This document shows, one piece after another, positions 10,730-22,500 of a stretch of 64,000 nucleotides of DNA. Source of the stretch: Chalciporus piperatus (Eukaryota; Basidiomycota; Agaricomycetes; Boletales; Boletaceae); the NCBI GenBank assembly GCA_038093975.1, contig JBBPTG010000026.1:62001-126000 (forward strand). The letters are read 5' to 3'. The stretch's first letter is position 1. Every line of letters starts with the position of its first letter. The translations under genes and the position numbers were made by a program. A model generated the notes under the pieces. The model made no database searches. It was not told where the DNA came from and saw only the letters and a list, made by a program, of their open reading frames with translations.

Positions 10730-11659
10730 ATGTACCAGCAAATACAGAACCAGATCGTCGCTCCCCCCTTTGTTCCCGAGCAGACCCACGGCAATCTCTG
10801 TCACTGCGGCAAGGAGACCGTGGAATTCCACGAGTTCTGGTTCTGCTCCACTCAGTGCGCTCGTGAAGATGCACTGCGTGCACTCGATGATCCCCAGTGT
10901 CATTACCGGGACGCCGTGCGCAGGGCCCAGGTCAAAGCGGGTCTTCCTGATCTTTACCCACGTCGCATGATGTCGGCACAACACCTCCGCCCTGCCCCTG
11001 TCGCGCCAGCCCCTTCTCCCAACGTTCCTCTTCGCCTTATACGCAGAGAAGGAGAGAATAGGAACCTTGGAGGCTTCCCTACACTCTCTCAGGTCACTGG
11101 CAAGGTTCTCTCCAAGAAGACCGTTGAGGGTCAGGCGCTCAAAGCGGAGACGCATGATCGACCCAGGTGGCAGGGATTCCCGAACGCGTCGCGACGCGTG
11201 TATCCAGTCCCAGTCGACCAGCCCTTTGAGCAAATCTCCCTCGACGCCATTCCCCTCCTTGATGATACTCCGCGTCAGACTCTCAGACGTGTCCCTCAGA
11301 CATCCGAAGGGCTCAAGAATAACATCAGACAATCCGTCGTAGCGTTCTTGAATCGCGGAAAGGCCCATCAGAGGAGTAAGCCATGTGCACAGCAGGTGAT
11401 CTTTGGGCACCCCGTGAACGAACCCGCTCCACCGGTGGATGTTGACCCGCGCTCCCCCTTGCTTCGTCCCATTGTCATCCCCTCAGCGACCAATGCGCCT
11501 AAATCGCAAGCTCTCCGTCGGTCTGCGTCGTTCGCTGGTTGGGATGCTCCTCCGTCGGGAGAAGATACGCTCATGCAAATCCTTGAGGAGATGAAGGAAG
11601 AGATGGCTCAGAGCTTTGACCCTAGGTCCTTGTTCGAGGAGGACGAATACGACGATTGA
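10730..11659 (+). CDS. Basidiomycete protein of unknown function with N-terminal CxC...CxxxC motif
   Basis: An intronless 309-codon gene. The N-terminus carries a probable zinc-binding knot: CHCG near residues 24-27 and FCSTQC near 43-48, followed by a short helical segment (AREDALRALDDPQCHYRDAVRRAQ, residues about 49-72). The remainder is proline/arginine-rich and probably disordered, and the end is acidic (EEMKEEMAQSFDPRSLFEEDE). This layout is common among uncharacterised agaricomycete proteins that may bind nucleic acid, but I cannot name a family. An A/T-rich TATA-like stretch (GAAATAAATA, 10627-10636) lies about 95 bp upstream of the start. The start follows CACCT at the first ATG and leaves no better in-frame candidate upstream. 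Confidence 0.6.
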   Translation: MYQQIQNQIVAPPFVPEQTHGNLCHCGKETVEFHEFWFCSTQCAREDALRALDDPQCHYRDAVRRAQVKAGLPDLYPRRMMSAQHLRPAPVAPAPSPNVPLRLIRREGENRNLGGFPTLSQVTGKVLSKKTVEGQALKAETHDRPRWQGFPNASRRVYPVPVDQPFEQISLDAIPLLDDTPRQTLRRVPQTSEGLKNNIRQSVVAFLNRGKAHQRSKPCAQQVIFGHPVNEPAPPVDVDPRSPLLRPIVIPSATNAPKSQALRRSASFAGWDAPPSGEDTLMQILEEMKEEMAQSFDPRSLFEEDEYDD

Positions 11660-12026
11660 GGTATACTTGACGACTCGCTGATGACGGTTTGATTTCAACT
11701 TTATGCTTAACTCCTTCACTCACTATGTATGCCCACTCTTGATACCCTTCTTTCTGTATATCTTATGCCATCTCTTCATCCATGCACTCAATATGTACTC
11801 ATGTAAACTGTATGCACCCGTCCTATCCCTTGTATCTCCTAGAACCAATTATTCCAAGTTATTGTCGCGCAGTGTATCAGTGTCCTAAAAAGGCATTTGT
11901 ACAAGAACGACAATTGATCGGCCCAGTAATCGGCTCCTGAGTGTCACCATCCGGGGATATAAGACAGACTCAGTTCCACGCTATCTCCTTGCTTTCTTCC
12001 ACCACCATCTCACCACCACCATCACC
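11660..12026. other. Intergenic spacer between two plus-strand genes
   Basis: This stretch contains the 3' flank of the Cys-rich gene and the promoter of the Urc1-like gene. A CCATCCGGGGATATAAGA block near 11949-11967 looks like a TATA region about 65 bp upstream of the next start. No gene is seen. Confidence 0.4.
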
Positions 12027-14227
12027 ATGTCCACTGGAACAAACGATGCTGTCTTGGTCCAAATCCTCGCACAGCTCAATGCGTTACAGATCTCTCAACA
12101 GACGTTGCAAGCAAAGGTAAGCCCCTTCCGATAACCAATGCAAACTCGTTTCCTCATCGTGTCGCCCCATTCTCATTGCAGCTCGACGCGTTGACCATGC
12201 CAACCTCGCCAACCTCGCCTCGAAGGGATGGTATCCCTATCCCAGGACGTCAGGATACCGTCGGCTCACCGTCGTCGACGAACCTCCTCTTATCGCCATC
12301 AAGCTCGTTGAGCAGGGCTCACCTCGTGTCGACTACCCCACCCACAAACACACCCCCGGATCAAGCATTAGCAGATAAGGACCGCGAGAAAGCCCTGTAC
12401 CCTGGCCGTGTCCTCCTGACGAGTAAGTCCTCTCCCCGATTGGATCACGGTGGGGCGTGTACACGCGTATGTTCCATGGCGTTCCTTGGCTATATCTGCA
12501 CGAGATCGTTGCGTCTTGTCGTCCAGTACATCATTTTACCTCACCTCCGGATCTTACCCCCTTGCGTAACGACGCGTACCTCGGTCCGCTCACATGACTT
12601 GACGCTGACGACATTTACCAACAGCGTACCCAGACCAACACGGTATCAAGCCACATCCGCTCAAGTGGGGTGATTCGGATCCTACTGTCCGTGGCCCGGT
12701 TATTTGTTCTCGTCTACCCACGTCAATCAAGCAACGTAATGCCATCGGCGCGCACTCCGGCTCTTACTCGATATACCGGGCTCTTGCGATCGCAATGGGA
12801 ACACTTAACCCGTCTCATAAGCCCGATTACTCGAACACCGAGCCTCCCGTCCCGATTCCACCTCAGCCTGCATGGTACGATCCTTCAAAGATCGTCTCGT
12901 TTGATCCATGGGGACATCTTGTCCCACAAGTATTCAAGAAAGAGATAGAAGAGCTTGGTTTAGACATTAGGCCAAGCATCGCGGTTACCAAAGCTCACAT
13001 CAAGTTGAGCGAGCTAGATGAGTCAGCGAGGAGGGGAGACATCAAAGTTGATGGGCGCATAGTCTTACAAACGATGCCACTTAGGAATGCAGATGGCACT
13101 GAAAGCGATGCAAACCCTGGGGTAGAGGTAAATACGAGCAAGGCTGCCGTCGAACCGGTTTGGTATCTCCCCGGGGTAGCGGTGCGATTTGGCATGTGAG
13201 GCAACGTTAGTTTTCCTCGTAGTCCCATGGCTCACCTTGATTGCACCAAGCTCCGAGACCTTGCTTCGACGGGCACTTTTCGAGGACACTGGTGGAATGT
13301 ACCCCGAGCTGATCACTCGGCCTGACATCAAAGTCTTCCTTCCTCCAATCGGAAACTTGACTGTATACATTTGTGAGTGTCCAGACTCCGGGAAACGATC
13401 GCAGCTGATCTTTACAGTCGGACCACCGGAATACATGGCTGACGAATCGAAGGAGCTGACTCTCCGTGTGCATGATGAATGTGCGTTGATATCGAGTCAC
13501 TCGCGTATAAGTTAGACAGCCTCATTCATCCTCCAGGTAACGGATCTGATGTCTTCGGCTCTGACATCTGTACCTGCAAGCCCTACCTTATCTTCGCCAT
13601 CGAAGAGGGTATCCGTTGTGCGCAACGAGGTGGTGTCGGAGTTATTGTTTACTTCCGCAAAGAGGGTCGAGCGCTAGGTGAAGTTACCAAGTGAGTCCCT
13701 TTCAGTCATTTCCAGTCCCGTCAGTTCATGTCTGACGTATATCAGGTATCTCGTATACAACCTTCGCAAGCGGGGCGGCGATTCCGCAGACAAGTACTTC
13801 AAGTCGACCGAACTGATCGCTGGTGTGAAGGATATGCGTTTCCAGGCATTGATGCCTGACGTACTTCATTGGCTTGGTATCAAGAAGATCGATAACATGG
13901 TCTCGATGAGCGACATGTAAGTCCCTCGTTGTAGGTGTTTGAAAAGAGGATACTCACGCAAACTCAGGAAATACAACGCCATTGTCCAGTCAGGCATTCC
14001 TATACTGAAACGCTATGACATTCCTGGTGCGTTACGTACTCCATTTTGTACCTCGCAATGAACCAACTGAGTACTGACCTCGTCCTGCAGAGCATCTCAT
14101 CCCACCCGACTCGAAAGTGGAGATCGATGCCAAGATTGCGGCTGGGTATTTCACGAGCGGCAAGCAGATCAATGAGGCAGATTTGTTCAAGACCGTAGGA
14201 AGAACCTGGGAAGAAACGGAGCACTGA
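12027..14227 (+). CDS. URC1: Urc1-like GTP cyclohydrolase II family protein (uracil catabolism)
   Basis: Eight exons: 12027-12116, 12182-12422, 12625-13195, 13251-13480, 13537-13690, 13746-13916, 13968-14026 and 14091-14227 (1653 bases, 550 aa). The central part (KWGDSDPTVRGPVICSRL, GSYSIYRALAIAMG) and the segment FEDTGGMYPELITRPDIKVF are typical of the fungal Urc1 branch. The GTP cyclohydrolase II core is clear: the Cys triad HDEC-NGSDVFGSDI-C-T-C (C-x10-C-x-C, the zinc ligands in GCHII) is assembled across the intron at 13481-13536, followed by GVGVIVYFRKEGRALG. In yeasts Urc1 belongs to the Urc pyrimidine-ring catabolic pathway and acts on uridine-derived intermediates rather than in riboflavin synthesis; that assignment is family knowledge. 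The first two exons encode a low-complexity N-terminus (TSPTSPRRDGIP) and are less certain. The 202-nt second intron is unusually long for this locus. Confidence 0.8.
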
Positions 14228-15026
14228 GATACCGTCGAACATAACGTTGGGTATATTGCTGTATAGGGTAGCCTGTCTTGTCCCGTTGTATCATATAGTA
14301 AGGGTAAGTCGTGCTGTAATCTCACATGCCATCAATGAGTTTTTTTCATGGTTCCAGTCCGTGAAGCTTGAAGGTGCGAGTGGGTATCGACCAGAGAGGC
14401 GAAACATTTTTGAAAGAGCCTGCGCAGTCAGAAGTCACTCGGACTGCCCATCAAGAGGCCAGAGTCGTCACGCCAGTGAAGAGGTTGAGAAGATAACTTG
14501 AATGAGTGAAAGAGATCAAACCCGCACTTGAACACATCATGATGATCGACAGCGCTCCGAGGTGGCACATGCGATTCATACTCAGACGGCCGCCGTACGC
14601 CTCCGTACGCTCATGACCATACAAGCATCAATCCAAGCTACCTTGGTACGTTCGCGCAAAGGAACAGCAAGAGATTGGTGAGACATTTGGCATTTGAAAA
14701 TATCGACGTCGGAATCACGAACGCTAGAAATATGCAACCGAGTTGAACCATCGAAACCATGCAACCAAAAACAAGGTCGATATCGTCGAAAGTGAGTCGT
14801 GCAAAACGTAAGGAAAAAAAAAACACAATGCGTAACAACTTGAACGTGGATGAAAACGTGAACGTGGCGTATAGGAGGAACGATTAACGAAGCCGTAAAT
14901 GCATGCAGCAAAGGCATGCGCGAGTAATGTAAAACGGTGATCATGCAAGTGGGTAGCGTACAAGAAACGGCGATGCGAGAGCTATGCGACAGAACGGAAT
15001 TCGTACAGTATTCGTTAGGGTGGTTA
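14228..15026. other. Convergent intergenic region
   Basis: About 800 bp between the ends of two converging genes. Only short frames are present; an A-run at 14815-14825 and A/T-rich sequence fit 3' untranslated regions. Nothing else is recognised. Confidence 0.4.
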
Positions 15027-16700
15027 TTACACTAGCCACTTCCGGGACTGAAGTGGTGGCGATGGAAACTTGAAGGTGGAACGACTTGGGGTGTCAGTGG
15101 ACGTCCGAAAGGATACCGAGGGCGAGGGACGGTCTTTTGCGTCGCTCGGCGTTTTGGTTCGTGTTGAAGAACTCGATGACCTGGTGGACGGGGCAGGAGG
15201 AGGACTTCCCTTGACAGAACGTGGTAACGACGAAGAAGAAGCGGGGTTGGAAGTCATGGTAGGATGTGGTTGGCTCCAAAATGGAAGCAGTCGTTCGGGA
15301 CGCTTACTCGATCTGGAACCTGAACCAGCCTCTCTCCTGGTCGGTTTGGGATTCGAGACCTTGTTGACGCTTCCGGGGCCATGTGGATGAATCCGATGAT
15401 CCATATTGGTCAACGTTACAGTATAAGAAAGGCTTTGTGCCCGAGTTGGAGAATGAAGATCCATCGGAGAAGCGCGGGAAGCTCCCCGAAGATCGACGTT
15501 CACGGAGGGGATCCGGTGACTGAACGTTCTTTTATCATCTTCGCGGGTACGATTCGGAACGTGACTTGGCTGGAGAATGCCTTTTGTAGAAGCGACGGGG
15601 GAATATGTGGAAGAAGACTCCCGCGATGGCCTGGAGTTCGATATACGAGGGGAATGGATACGTTGTCGCGGGAACGAGATGCCGGTGCCTTGTTGAACGA
15701 TGATTGGCCTCGGAAGGGGTGGTTCGTTTTCGTCGACTCCGACACCAGGAGAAGTAGGCTGCGAGGGTCTGGGCTTTTCCCGTTTCGTCTTCTTTGTAGT
15801 ACTCTTTGTGGTGCTGCTCTGTGGAATGGATTTCGGGCGTCGGGACGAAGGAGTGAAGTACACCTCGGACAGGCCGCGATCTACGGGTAGTAGAGTCCTT
15901 TGTTCTGAGGATGCTGCCTGTGGCGTACGAGGTGTAGAAGGACAGGAGACGCGGGCATGACGACACGCGGCGCAACCACTCCGGAAGGTAGAAACGGAAT
16001 GGTGTCGTCGTGACACACCAGCACCCACGCTTTCGAAGTCCAGGACGCCTAACCCGTCGGCCTGACACGAATCAAGCGCATCATCAGCAGAGTGCTCGCT
16101 CGCGCGTGGATGAGCATGTGCCCACTCTTGCGTCTCATCGAGAACGCAAGACGGAGATGGTAGCGACTCTCTGTCTTGGATCTCTACAGGTGAATCTGAG
16201 CTGACCCATTTCATCCTGAGACGAACGGGTGATGAACGAGGATGATCGGCGCTGGTCGCCGGGGGTTCGTTTGTAATGCCCGCCAAGTCAAGAGCGAGAT
16301 TTTGGACACCCTCGGGGGAGTGACGAGACGCCGGATCGAGAAGCCTCCAATTCCGCAGCTTACTCAACACCGACGGTAGAACTGACGCGTCAGAGTGTTC
16401 AACAGAATCCTCTGCGAGACCCTGCTGTAAAGCCTCGCAGATAGCGAAGAGGAGAGAGGGTGGGAACTGTGAGACATTTGACGTCGGTCGCGATTCGAGA
16501 TTCAATGACAATATCGTGAGGAGGCGATCGAGGACTTGTTTGCCCCTGAGTGATTGCTGAGGAGCGTTATCCCTAACGGATATCTCTCCCAACAAAGGGA
16601 ACTCGACTTGAGATGGGTATGAGGGGTCGGTCATAACGGTCATTGAATCTGGCGTGCCCTTCATGGGAGAGCGAGCAGTCGGAGGTGGATCAGAAGACAT
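15027..16700 (-). CDS. Ser/Pro/Arg-rich, largely disordered hypothetical protein
   Basis: A 557-codon frame from ATG at 16700 to TAA at 15029-15027. An N-terminal helical region of about 110 residues (QVLDRLLTILSLNLES, PSLLFAICEALQQGL, LPSVLSKLRNWRLLD) is followed by more than 350 residues of low-complexity sequence rich in Ser, Pro, Arg and Thr. There are many SP and TP sites (for example HSPTRAQS, KTPSDAKDR), suggesting a phosphorylated, unstructured protein. A short FRSGCAACRHARVSC stretch in the middle could bind metal. No family is recognised. The C-terminus (RSTFKFPSPPLQSRKWLV) is compact and may be a peptide motif. Additional 5' exons cannot be excluded. Confidence 0.55.
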   Translation of the reverse strand: MSSDPPPTARSPMKGTPDSMTVMTDPSYPSQVEFPLLGEISVRDNAPQQSLRGKQVLDRLLTILSLNLESRPTSNVSQFPPSLLFAICEALQQGLAEDSVEHSDASVLPSVLSKLRNWRLLDPASRHSPEGVQNLALDLAGITNEPPATSADHPRSSPVRLRMKWVSSDSPVEIQDRESLPSPSCVLDETQEWAHAHPRASEHSADDALDSCQADGLGVLDFESVGAGVSRRHHSVSTFRSGCAACRHARVSCPSTPRTPQAASSEQRTLLPVDRGLSEVYFTPSSRRPKSIPQSSTTKSTTKKTKREKPRPSQPTSPGVGVDENEPPLPRPIIVQQGTGISFPRQRIHSPRISNSRPSRESSSTYSPVASTKGILQPSHVPNRTREDDKRTFSHRIPSVNVDLRGASRASPMDLHSPTRAQSLSYTVTLTNMDHRIHPHGPGSVNKVSNPKPTRREAGSGSRSSKRPERLLPFWSQPHPTMTSNPASSSSLPRSVKGSPPPAPSTRSSSSSTRTKTPSDAKDRPSPSVSFRTSTDTPSRSTFKFPSPPLQSRKWLV

Positions 16701-19572
16701 TGAAGTCAGCAACTTGAACGGAACGGCAAAACACAAGTTGAAGTAGGTTCAAGATGACTATTCCAAACTCAAATGATCGAATTCATCCAAAGAATTTTGG
16801 GGTGGGGAATGCCAAAAAATCCGGAGAAAGGCTCACCGACTGGACGTAACTTGGCTCTCTCGACTCGGAGTCAAAGGCTTACAAATTCCGAGACCCTGTG
16901 GCAAGACCATGATCGTCAGTAAGAGTTGGTGTAGTCGTGATGATGTTCCTCGCCTTGATATCTTCCTCTACGACCTCACCATCACAAAGGTGCGTAGCAG
17001 GCAAAGGCGAAGAGCACGCGGAGTACATATGCCCCGAGTACGTTTCCGACTCAGTTCTAGCCGAGGCAGCCCTCTCGTACTACATAGCGATCTTTAGCGA
17101 GACATCCTCGTGGCATGGGCATCCGAAAATGCCACCCGAACTGCAATTTTGAGCCGCCCCGGTCCACTTTGGCGCGATGACAGAACGTCTCTCATCTGAG
17201 TGGTCGGAATGACAATTCCAACCTGGCACCAACTGGCACGGTACATGATAACACGGTTGACCGCAACACAGGAACTCTCATTTCCTTCCTCGTTCTCCGA
17301 CCATGCAGTGAGTTCAATAGCAACATTATTGTTGGCTGCTGAAAGGCCAAGAAGGGATAGAACTTGAACGATGCTCCAATTTGCTCGATGTGGGACAAGT
17401 AAGTACTTGTTGCTTCAACTCTTCGACCAACTAATGGATGACTAAATCATAAAGTCAGTCTGTTAGCTAGTACCATCTCGTGCTCGTATGTTGGTGATAT
17501 AGTTTCTTCGTGTCCCAGAGCTCATCGAACGTTTAGGTTAGGACGATCAAGCGCCGTCCCTCGGGAATGGGGACCGTCTTCGTCCCAGCTCTTACATCTC
17601 GCAAAGGGGAGACCAGTGGTGTTACCACATTTGGTGTAGTCTCCTCTAGCCGGAGGATGTAGTCGAAGGAAGACAATCGTTCTTTCTTCCTTCTTCCTTC
17701 TTCCGATTGACACCTCGCATGGGAATGTGTAAGCCTCGATTTACCATTTTCAGCTAGGTGTCAAAGTGTAACACGCTAGCTCCAGAGAACTTCGATTGCA
17801 GGTATCCCGGCCCTCGACGTCTCCCTACTGTCATGATCATTCCAGCGATACTGATACCGCAGCCGTGACCTCCCGAGGTTCATATCTCGACGTCAATGTC
17901 GCGAGGACCTGTAGCCGCCGGGATTCTTGCATCAGTGGTCCAATCGATGTATCTGTACGAGAGAGCCGTGATCGGCGGTACCACCCCTCTTGCGCCTAAT
18001 AGATGGACCCGACTACCTCGGTGGACGATTTGAAGTTGGTAGCAGGATTTCCTTTCATTCTACCTTGCGAGGCACGTCCCCGTTGTGTAATCAGTGTTCA
18101 GGGCGGTGATCAGTCATTTCATAGACGGCAGCCACTACGACGTCACAAACTTGGATACCATATCTGCGAGTAGCACCCGGATAATATTCAAGTTATTGCT
18201 CCGCTCCGATGCTTGTGCATTTTCCTCTAGGACTCTGGTCCTTCCCCCTGAAGTGGGTACTTCGATGCTACACAGTCGACGATAACATGAGGAAATGCCT
18301 TCGTTGTCTGATTTACCTGCAGATTTATGCACAGTCAACGATGTCGAGTGATCGTTGGAGAGTTCATTACGGCAAGCATCGGTGCCGAGGAGGTCAATAT
18401 TATGTAAGCCAACAATGAGAGCAATTGCTGGACTTCAACTTGACTTCAACTTCACCTGGTTCACCTCAGGGTCCCATAATATTCGGGACTGACATTGCCC
18501 GTCGCAGCCTGTGTGGTTCAACGAGGAGACGATTCAAGGACAGGACCTGTCCGGGATGGAAAATTCGGGCCGCAAATATATCTGGCTTCTCGCAAAGTCA
18601 ATGGTTCGAAGAGCGATTTGCAAGGAATGAAGAACCCTAATTATCATACTCCCTCACAATGAACTACTGGCCGCGCACATGAATGTTTTTAATGGACGTT
18701 CTGATCCGTCGTTATTCGCATCTTTCGGTGCTCAGCTAGTACATTTTCTGGTTTGCGATGCATGGTGGCCGGTTGGTAGGTGCATTTGTCCTGTGTTATG
18801 GCTGGCGTATTGTGATCCGTCTGGTTCTCAGATACTCTCCCTATGGAAGAGTCCAAGGACGAGCCGATCAGACTTCCAGGAAGCTCGAAGGGTCCCGTTC
18901 TCGCAATTTTTTTGATGGTTATCTCGATGGCTGCACCATGACTTCTTTACCAGGGACCATCAAGTACAACACATCGCCTATAGGTGAATGTCAGTAAAAC
19001 CCGCTCTGATTGGTGACCACAATCCATCTAGTCTCCACACCTCCAACATTCCCGACTCAAGACGCATGCTCTAATTGGTCCGTGATCGATTGATCCTTCG
19101 GACCAATCCTCGTCTCTGATTTTTGATGCGTGCTCAGCGCAACGTCTGTTACATCACACTCCGAGGTCCATCTGTGATTTGTGGAATGGACGTCAGTACT
19201 TCTGACCGTCAGGAACGTTAATATTGCAGAGGAAGGCTCTGGTTCAGCTGTAATAGTAACTTTATCTTCAGATGTTATGTAACGGCAGGAGACCGCTAGT
19301 CTCGCAATGCCCATCTTATTCGAAGTGCCGGAAGAGACGAGAAGCAGAATGACTGTCTCTGTCCTCGGCGAAGTCGACTGTCGCAGTGGCTTTTATACTC
19401 TTTACATCCAGCACAAGTCCCCATCCAATTTTCTTCCCACCCAGTGGCTCGGCGCCCAACGACTCGGAAGTTATCACGAGGTAGGCGGCGAGATAACCTC
19501 GTTTCGATATGAGCTGATTGAGTGGTCAACTCGAATGACAGGTCGCCTCGCACACACGAGCACTTGGCGTAT
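16701..19572. other. Gene-poor 2.9 kb region upstream of the PKS
   Basis: I find no convincing gene here: open frames are short, overlap on both strands and lack family motifs. A TTCCTTC microsatellite lies at about 17683-17703. The right end contains the PKS promoter region, including the inverted CCAAT element listed separately. A frame at 19307-19603 runs over the PKS start in another phase and is probably not coding. Confidence 0.45.
19074..19107. promoter_or_regulatory. Perfect inverted repeat with CCAAT and CGG halves upstream of the PKS
   Basis: ATTGGTCCG (19074-19082) and CGGACCAAT (19099-19107) are perfect inverted copies separated by 16 bases, about 465 bp upstream of the PKS start. 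Each half contains a CCAAT core, the site of the Hap/CBF complex. The inner ends give CCG...CGG, the geometry bound by Zn2Cys6 dimers. Binding is inference. Confidence 0.35.
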
Positions 19573-22500
19573 ATGCCTACCCCTAATCCCACAAGGATCG
19601 TAGTTCCAGTTTTTGCGGGTCAAGGGTCTCCAAAATCGAGCTTGGAACAAGTGGCGGACCTGGCAGTTCGTGACGCCAAGTCTCCCCTGGGCTTGCTCCT
19701 GCTCTCGTCATGCCGGGACGCATTCCTGGAAGAGCTCTCTGCACTATCACCCGAGGAGTTGGACCAGAGTGGTCTCGTCTCGTCCGACTTCGCTGATCCC
19801 TTGTCCTTTCTTTCACCCCAGCCTAAATACGCCAAAAATCAGATAATCTCCGGAATTTCACTCTTCGTCGTACAGGTTTTACGCTATCAATCCTACGCTC
19901 AAGCTACCTCTCGTTCATATCTTGATCTTCTCAAATCCAACATCGACCACGGGATCGGTATTCTTGGCCTATCCTCTGGGATCTTCCCTGCTTGCGCTGT
20001 TGCTGCATCGCAGAACCCGCTCACATACATTACTACCTCTGTCGAGATCTTTCGTCTTGTGTTTTGGATCGGATTGCGCCTTTTACAGTTCACAAGAAAA
20101 CTACTGAAGGATAAATCTGTGGATTCAACCCTCTCCTGGAGCGTAGTGTGCCTTGGGTTGACCAAGGCTGAGATAGAAGAGCAGATTGTCGCGTTTGAAG
20201 AAAAGGTCGGCTCGCGGTTACACCTGTTTCCTGTTCCTGACTTGGTTATTCCAGCATCGTCCAATTCCTTCGTTGCGCGTGACAGCCGTCCTTGACGAAA
20301 GGAACGTGACCGTCTCGGGCCGGCCAGACGTGTTGGACGCATTTTCCACCTTCGTATCCCAATCCTGCACAGTCCACCCCATCACGATTGATGCGCTTTA
20401 TCACTCGGACCTGCATCTTCTCGATTCTCGAGACAAGATTCTTGCGGACGTAGCCAGAAGAAACCTCCGGTTTCCCGACTACGGTGACCTTCACTGTCCC
20501 CTGAGGTCGACAATATCTGGAAAGATAGTCAGGCGTTGTGGTGACTACCCTTCGTTGCTTCCTCTCGTGGTCGACATGGTCCTCGTTCACCCTGTGAACT
20601 GGGATCTCGTTGCAAAAGAGGTAGCATTTACCATCTCTCCTGAGATGAAGTTTTTGGCGGTCAACATCGGTCCTGGATCGAGTACTCTTCGAGCTCTGGA
20701 GAGAGTTTTCCCCGAGCATGTGCTTTACTGCGTTGATTCGACGTCGGATTCACGTGCAGAAGCTACTGCAGTCCCTCCGAAGCAAGAACCGATCGCAATC
20801 ATTGGCATGGCAGCCCATGCGCCCGGTGCTGCCAATGCTTCCGAGTTGTGGGAGATATTGGAAAAAGGTATCAGCACCGTCTCAAAGGTCAGCATCGCTG
20901 ATACGTAGATTTAGGGAAAACTAATACATTTATATAGATTCCCGAAGATCGTTTCAGCGTGCCTGTGGATACAGGTCACGAAGCTAGAACGTCATTCCAT
21001 GAGATGAAAGTCAAAACGGGCAATTTCATGAACGACTATGCCGATTTCGATCACAAGTTCTTCAAGATCTCACCTCGAGAAGCAAGAAGCATGGATCCTC
21101 AACAGCGAGTCCTGTTGCATACGGCTTATGAGGCTCTCGAGAACGCTGGATACGTTCCGGATGCTACGCCCAGTTTCCGACGGGAAACGTTTGGCTGCTA
21201 CATTGGAGCTGCAACGCAAGATTACGCTGGGAACCTTGACAGCAACATCGATATTCACTATAGTACCGGTGGGTCTTTTACTTGAATCTGCTCCCAGATT
21301 TATTGGATCTAAGATCTTCCGAAGGAACTCTGAGGGCGTTCTTGAGTGGTCGCATTTCCTACTTCATGCAGTTCGGGGGTCCTTCTGTCGTTGTGGACAC
21401 CGCATGCTCTTCTTCGACCGTGGCGATCTACCAAGCTTGTAGAGCCTTGATGAACAAAGATTGCAACGCGGCACTAGCTGGAGGTGTCAACAGCATGTCC
21501 TGTCCCAACGTGCGTATCTTACTCATTACTTCGTTTCTCTTCATAACGCGCAACAACCAGATGTTTATTGGGCTGGAACGTGGCCACTTTCTAAGCACTT
21601 CTGGTCAGTGCAAAACATTCGACGCATCCGCCGATGGATACTGTAGAGGAGAGGGTTGTTGTCTCTTCGTTCTAAAGCGATTAAGCGATGCAGTTGAAGA
21701 AAATGACAACATCATCGGCGTTATTCGGGGTATCGAAGTTAATCAAAGTGGTCTTGCGCCTTCGATCACCCATCCCCATGCCCCAACCCAGGCCAATCTC
21801 CTGGCAACGTTGCTCGAGAATTCTGGCGTCTCTCCATCCCGTGTTAGTGTTGCCGAAGCTCATGGTACAGGAACCGAAGCGGGAGACTCGAGCGAACTCG
21901 CATGCATCCGTTCTGTTCTGTCCTCTGGACGAACACGCGACAATCCCCTTCATGTTACGTCCATAAAGGCGAATATCGGCCACCTCGAAGCTGCCTCGGG
22001 GGCTATATCACTTTGCAAACTGTTGCTGATGCTCCGGCATAACGTTATTCCTGCTCAAATCTCACTCAAGACTCTCCATCCGCTGATCGCTCCCCTTGAC
22101 ATCGATAACCTAGTCATTGATACACTCCCCTCGCCTTGGCCCACCGAATCCTCTCCTCGGATCGCCTTGCTCAACAACTTTGGCGCAGCCGGCTCGAATG
22201 GAGCACTCGTACTCGAGGAATACATTAAACCCGCTCCTCAACCCACTGTTTCCTCAGCTTTCGTGTTCAGCATCTCTGCCAAGTCTCCGGGAGCACTGGA
22301 AAACATGCGCTCACGATACATGCAATGGCTACTCGATACCGGAAACCACGAGATTCCTTTTTGCGACATCGCGTACACTGCTACTGCTCGTCGTCAGCTA
22401 TATCCTTTCCGCCTGTCCGTTGTTGCCGGCGACAAGGACCAACTTATCCGTGATCTTCCTTCCGCGTCGATCACTCATGTCGAGCGGCGTGAGGATCAGC

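Noticed and set aside
16909..18997. Several 60-79 codon frames in the gene-poor region
   Set aside because: None has a recognisable family, and none can be linked to a neighbour by plausible introns.
19307..19603. Possible earlier PKS start or extra upstream exon
   Set aside because: It is in a different frame, lacks SAT features, and no splice joins it to the SAT frame convincingly.
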